Of a stretch of DNA of 10,974 bases, positions 8,118 to 10,974 are shown piece by piece. The DNA comes from an uncultured Porphyromonadaceae bacterium (lineage in GTDB: Bacteria; Bacteroidota; Bacteroidia; Bacteroidales; Muribaculaceae), in contig CAMWHX010000016.1 in the NCBI GenBank assembly GCA_947174155.1, forward strand, positions 1-10,974, written 5' to 3'. Each line of letters begins with the position of its first letter. The first letter of the stretch is position 1. The translations under genes were made by a program, and so were the position numbers. The notes below the pieces were generated by a model. That model worked only from the letters and a program-made list of their open reading frames with translations. It ran no database searches and was not told the DNA's origin.

Positions 8118-8140
8118 ACAAAAAGATTGCAACTTAACTT

Positions 8141-9643
8141 ATGAAAAAGCTTAAATTCATATCCGCATTGGCTCTCACTCTGATCCTGGGCGCTTGTGAC
8201 AACTTCGACCTGCCCAATCCTCCCGGTCAGACCAACCCCGAGCCCGATGCATACTTCCAGGACGCAGACCTGGATATGAACACCGTCAACTCTACTCTGG
8301 AACTCGCCGAGGCAAACCAGCAGAACGTTTTCGTGACCGTGGCCGATATCACTACGCTCACCAACTTCCCCGCCGGTTACGATCTGGTCATCGACATGCA
8401 GCTGGCCAATGACGCTCAGTTCAGTAAGTCCACTACCGTCACCACCACTATCGACGGTGACAAGGTGACTGTTAATCCCGACGTGCTCAACGGAGCCGTA
8501 CAGGAGATCCTGACCAAGAAGCCCGGCACATATGACGTCAATGCCCGCTTCCTCGCTTATGCCGTGCGCGGCACTACCCGCCTGCGTCTCGGTGGCATCG
8601 ACAAGACCTTCGGCGACGGTATGCTGAAGATCCACACCCTCGACGCCGCCAAGGTCATCGAGGACGCTTATTACCTCGTACGCTGCAACGCCCAGGGTCA
8701 GCCCGACATGGGCAGCGTGATCGCCATGAACAACACCTCCGGTGCCGGTATCTCCGGTTATGACAATCCTGAGTTTGCCATCAAGCTCGATGTCGCCGAG
8801 GGTTCAGACTTCTACTGGATGATCGCTCCGCAGTCTGTCATCTCCGCCCATAGCACCGACGGCATGTATGGTGGTAATCCTGCAGAGGGTGGTATGTCGG
8901 GTAAGCTCGGCACCGGATACTCCGCTATCAAGATGCCTGTGGCCGGCTCCGTACTGGTGACCGTCAACATGGAGGATGACTCCTACACTGTAAGCTACGC
9001 CTTCGACGTGCTCTATCCCTTCCCCGCCGCCGGCGGCCAGGCTGCTAACCTGCTCCTTCTCTATACCGACGACTATATCAACTACTATGGTGTGACGGTT
9101 ATCAACCGTTCGACCGTAATCTACACTCAGGCTGATAAGAGTGGTGTGCAGTTCAAGGGTAATCCTGAGGTTGAGCAGGTAGTGAGCGAGGATGGCCTGA
9201 CTATCAGCGGTGGTCTTTCAAGCGCAGCTGACAGCGAGCGTATCGACCTTGGCATCAAGGGTAATGCCCTCTATTATGCCGACGTCAACCTCGTGCAGGA
9301 GACCTATCGCTTCTACCACATCGCAACCCTCACCCTCATCGGTAACCACAACGGCTGGAACCTTGAGACAGCTCCCGAATTGACTCCCGCCAAGGATCTC
9401 AAGACATGGACGCTCAATGATGCCAAACTCGATGGTGAATTCAAGATCAACTGCAACCGTGCCTGGGATTATGACTTCGGTGGTGAGGCTCTCCAGGATG
9501 TAGCCGGTCAGCACGTATACAACGTCTGGAACAAGGGTGGCAACCTGAGCGTCGAGAGAGGTAAGTATGACGTGACCGTCAACTTCTCGACCAAGCCCTA
9601 CGTCGTGACACTGACCAAGACCGGTGAGTGGCCTGCCGACTAA
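8141..9643 (+). CDS. SusE/SusF-like multidomain outer-membrane lipoprotein
   Basis: Probable surface glycan-binding lipoprotein of 500 aa. The signal peptide ends in the lipobox LGAC (Cys19). It is followed by DNFDLPNPPGQTNPEPD, an acidic Pro-rich linker that could lift the protein off the membrane. Likely modules are an Ig-like SusE-type N-domain (about 40-165), two beta-rich middle segments beginning near AYYLVRCN (177) and ANLLLLYTDD (302), and a C-terminal SusF-like carbohydrate-binding-type module (about 393-495). The last reads TLTLIGNHNGWNLETAPELTP...WTLNDAKLDGEFKINCNRAWDYDFGG. This LxGxxNGW...FKI...W pattern is that of SusE/SusF starch-binding modules and recurs in the protein at 9941-10810. 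Only the last module is convincing by eye. The gene is the last of the operon: a strong terminator follows 70 bases after the stop. The 77-nt upstream gap has no TAnnTTTG box, so it should be co-transcribed with the SusE-like gene. Confidence 0.82.
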   Translation: MKKLKFISALALTLILGACDNFDLPNPPGQTNPEPDAYFQDADLDMNTVNSTLELAEANQQNVFVTVADITTLTNFPAGYDLVIDMQLANDAQFSKSTTVTTTIDGDKVTVNPDVLNGAVQEILTKKPGTYDVNARFLAYAVRGTTRLRLGGIDKTFGDGMLKIHTLDAAKVIEDAYYLVRCNAQGQPDMGSVIAMNNTSGAGISGYDNPEFAIKLDVAEGSDFYWMIAPQSVISAHSTDGMYGGNPAEGGMSGKLGTGYSAIKMPVAGSVLVTVNMEDDSYTVSYAFDVLYPFPAAGGQAANLLLLYTDDYINYYGVTVINRSTVIYTQADKSGVQFKGNPEVEQVVSEDGLTISGGLSSAADSERIDLGIKGNALYYADVNLVQETYRFYHIATLTLIGNHNGWNLETAPELTPAKDLKTWTLNDAKLDGEFKINCNRAWDYDFGGEALQDVAGQHVYNVWNKGGNLSVERGKYDVTVNFSTKPYVVTLTKTGEWPAD

Positions 9644-9670
9644 GAGTATTAATTATCAACCTCTCTGTCC

Positions 9671-9696
9671 CCCTCGGCTTCGGCCTCAAAGGAGGG
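9671..9696 (+). other. Small UUCG-loop hairpin after the stop codon
   Basis: CCCTC (9671-9675) can pair with GAGGG (9692-9696). Inside it, GGC-TTCG-GCC (9676-9685) forms a stem capped by the stable C(UUCG)G tetraloop. It lies between the stop at 9643 and the terminator at 9714. It may stabilise the 3' end of the operon message. The stems are short, so this is tentative. Confidence 0.35.
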
Positions 9697-9713
9697 ACGG
9701 AAGTAACTGAAAA

Positions 9714-9756
9714 TTCGGGCACTCCGCGAAAAATCGGAGTGCCCGAAATTTTTTTT
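9714..9756 (+). terminator. Rho-independent terminator of the SusC-to-SusE/F operon
   Basis: TTCGGGCACTCCG (9714-9726) and CGGAGTGCCCGAA (9735-9747) form a perfect 13-bp stem around an 8-nt loop. Eight T residues follow (9749-9756). It lies 70 bases past the stop of the last lipoprotein gene and just before a new promoter, so it separates two transcription units. Confidence 0.92.
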
Positions 9757-9774
9757 GAAAAAATTGAAAAAAAA

Positions 9775-9806
9775 GTTGGGAAATCGAAATATTATGCCTA
9801 CCTTTG
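9775..9806 (+). promoter_or_regulatory. Bacteroidetes promoter for the secreted-protein gene
   Basis: The -7 box TACCTTTG (9799-9806) matches TAnnTTTG exactly. About 20 bases upstream, GTTG (9775-9778) matches three of four bases of the -33 TTTG. The spacer is A/T-rich. It follows directly on the terminator. Transcription would start near 9813, leaving a leader of about 128 nt before the ATG at 9941. Confidence 0.85.
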
Positions 9807-9821
9807 CACCCAAATAGGGCT

Positions 9822-9865
9822 TACGCAAAGCGTATCCACTATGCACAGATACCGGCATGACCGGT
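9822..9865 (+). other. Two small hairpins in the leader of the secreted-protein gene
   Basis: TACGC-AAA-GCGTA (9822-9834) and ACCGG-CATGA-CCGGT (9851-9865) are each perfect 5-bp inverted repeats within the predicted leader. They could stabilise the message or serve as regulator targets. They are too short to assign to a riboswitch family. Confidence 0.35.
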
Positions 9866-9940
9866 GATAGGGCAGTAAGGTATCATAAGGGCAAAGATTA
9901 GAGAATTGTTAACCTCAATAACTTAACTAAATTATTCATT

Positions 9941-10810
9941 ATGAAGAAATTTTACGCAATCGCAGCAGCTGCGCTCGTAGCTCTTGGCGCCTACGCACAG
10001 AACGGCGCTCCCCTCTATCTGACCGGTGACGGTTCCAGCCTCCCCGCAACCTGGGCTCCCGAAAGCCCCGCAGAGTTCGAGTTTGAGGATGGTCAGTACA
10101 CTATGACTGTGGAGGGCCTCACAATGTTCAAGGTTTCCACTATCATGGGTAGCTGGGACGACTTCAACGGCGCTTCTCTCACTTGCGACTATGGTGAGGA
10201 ACAGGGTGTAGCTGTGGCTCTCGTGCCCGGTGACGCCAACATCATGTGTCCCTGGACCGGCGACTGGACCGTAGTCGTAGCCGGTGACCTGAGCACTATC
10301 ACTCTGACTACTACCACTCCCAAGCCTGCATATCAGGGTATCCAGATCTACCTCCGTGGTGACATGAACAGCTGGGGCGCTCCCGAGGAGTGGATGTTCA
10401 CTCAGCTGACCGATAACGTCTTCAAGTTCGTCTGCGCTGAGGGTCAGGGCATCGCCGAGGGTGAGGCCTTCAAGATTGCTGACGCAGCATGGGCTAAGTA
10501 CAACTACGGTGCAGGTGACGTCGTATTCCTCGACATGGAGCAGGAGCTCTTCTACAACGCTGATAACCTCACCGTGGAGGAGGATTGGAACGGCGTATGC
10601 TGGTTCACTCTCGAGGGCAACCTGATTGCTATGTCCAACGATCTCGACTACGTGCCCGACTTCTACGATCCCAGCGAAGCAGTAGCAGGTATCGCAGCTG
10701 ACAACGTAGCCGCCAAGTACTATAACCTCCAGGGTATCGCCGTAGAGAATCCCACCAAGGGCCTCTACATCGTAGTTAAAGGCGACAAGAGCTACAAGGT
10801 AGTGAAGTAA
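9941..10810 (+). CDS. Secreted protein with two SusE/F-like binding modules and a C-terminal sorting-like tail
   Basis: A 289-aa exported protein of unproven function, probably glycan-binding. The Sec signal peptide is cleaved likely after GAYA (residue 19). No lipobox follows, so it is soluble rather than lipid-anchored. Module 1 (about 24-125) has LYLTGDGSSLPATW, YTMTVEGLTMFKVST and WDDFNG. Module 2 (about 134-232) has IYLRGDMNSWGAPEEW, VFKFVCA, EAFKIADAAWAKYNYG. Both share the strand/aromatic order of the C-terminal module of the lipoprotein at 8141-9643. The tail (about 247-289), VAGIAADNVAAKYYNLQGIAVENPTKGLYIVVKGDKSYKVVK in sense, resembles the C-terminal sorting-like domains of many Bacteroidales secreted proteins: YYNLQG, then GLYIV, then a basic end. 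It has its own promoter after the operon terminator, so it is regulated apart from the lipoproteins. No catalytic motif is visible. Confidence 0.85.
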   Translation: MKKFYAIAAAALVALGAYAQNGAPLYLTGDGSSLPATWAPESPAEFEFEDGQYTMTVEGLTMFKVSTIMGSWDDFNGASLTCDYGEEQGVAVALVPGDANIMCPWTGDWTVVVAGDLSTITLTTTTPKPAYQGIQIYLRGDMNSWGAPEEWMFTQLTDNVFKFVCAEGQGIAEGEAFKIADAAWAKYNYGAGDVVFLDMEQELFYNADNLTVEEDWNGVCWFTLEGNLIAMSNDLDYVPDFYDPSEAVAGIAADNVAAKYYNLQGIAVENPTKGLYIVVKGDKSYKVVK

Positions 10811-10894
10811 GAATCCGCAACCGGGTCTAAGCCAAAGTCAGAGCCAAGCAAGGGCGAAGGCTAACTCAGGCAAAGACTAAGACAAATCCAAACA

Positions 10895-10923
10895 GCGAGG
10901 GGCGCTCCATGAGCGCCCCTCGC
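10895..10923 (+). terminator. GC-rich hairpin after the secreted-protein gene, terminator-like but without T-tract
   Basis: GCGAGGGGCGCTC (10895-10907) and GAGCGCCCCTCGC (10911-10923) form a perfect 13-bp stem with a CAT loop, 85 bases past the stop. The next genomic bases, CCGTA, hold no T-run, and the sequence after that looks like adapter. It probably marks the 3' end of the transcript. The purine-rich stretch before it (10811-10894) holds no gene that I can see. Confidence 0.6.
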
Positions 10924-10928
10924 CCGTA

Positions 10929-10974
10929 CAGTCTCTTATACACAACTACCACCCCACGCGACGTACAGGCAAAT
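10929..10974. other. Probable Nextera/Tn5 sequencing-adapter remnant, not genomic
   Basis: CAGTCTCTTATACACAACT (10929-10947) matches the Tn5 mosaic end read out of an insert, CTGTCTCTTATACACATCT, at 17 of 19 positions. The next 15 bases (to 10962) match the Nextera i7-side continuation CCGAGCCCACGAGAC at 11 of 15, ending CACGCGAC against CACGAGAC. The following 8 bases (10963-10970) sit where an index would be. All six mismatches carry A or C in the window, which fits low-quality read ends. No natural feature explains this. Confidence 0.85.

Noticed and set aside
9628..9867. Plus-strand 79-codon open frame after the last lipoprotein gene
   Set aside because: It would run through the intrinsic terminator, the T-tract and the next promoter, which explain this DNA better.
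10929..10947. Natural Tn5/IS50 end
   Set aside because: The 19-mer resembles the IS50 outside end (16 of 19 matched), but it matches the engineered mosaic end better. The match also continues into the synthetic adapter, and no transposase is present.

Overview
The window reads as chromosomal DNA from a GC-rich gut-type Bacteroidales. The family Muribaculaceae is my best guess, from the style of the small secreted protein at 9941-10810, but that is an inference. Support for the phylum is direct: a SusC/SusD pair, Bacteroidetes -7 promoter boxes (TAnnTTTG) instead of E. coli-type promoters, A/T-rich start contexts without clear Shine-Dalgarno sequences, and lipoproteins with short acidic stretches after the lipobox cysteine. 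All genes lie on the + strand.

Region 1 (1-1705) is the end of an ABC transporter operon. It holds the 3' part of an ATPase gene (Walker A is lost off the left edge) and an FtsX/MacB-like permease joined to it by an ATGA stop/start overlap. Region 2 (1706-1967) holds the promoter and a leader of about 155 nt for the next operon, with a perfect 11-bp inverted repeat around the -7 box. Region 3 (1968-9756) is a polysaccharide utilization (Sus-like) operon: a SusC TonB-dependent transporter, a SusD lipoprotein, a SusE-family lipoprotein and a second SusE/SusF-like lipoprotein. It ends in a strong intrinsic terminator. A stem-loop without a T-tract sits between the two SusE/F-like genes. Region 4 (9757-10923) is a separate unit with its own promoter. 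It encodes a 289-aa secreted protein with two SusE/F-like carbohydrate-binding-type modules and a C-terminal sorting-like tail, followed by a GC-rich hairpin.

The likely division of labour is as follows. SusD and the two SusE/F-like lipoproteins capture a glycan at the cell surface, and SusC with SusD imports oligosaccharides using TonB energy. The SusE/F modules hint at starch or another alpha-glucan, but no glycoside hydrolase and no regulator (SusR, hybrid two-component system, ECF sigma/anti-sigma) lies in the window, so the substrate is not proven. The last 46 bases (10929-10974) look like mutated Nextera/Tn5 sequencing adapter, not genome. The true genomic sequence probably stops near 10928, which would explain why nothing follows the secreted-protein gene.
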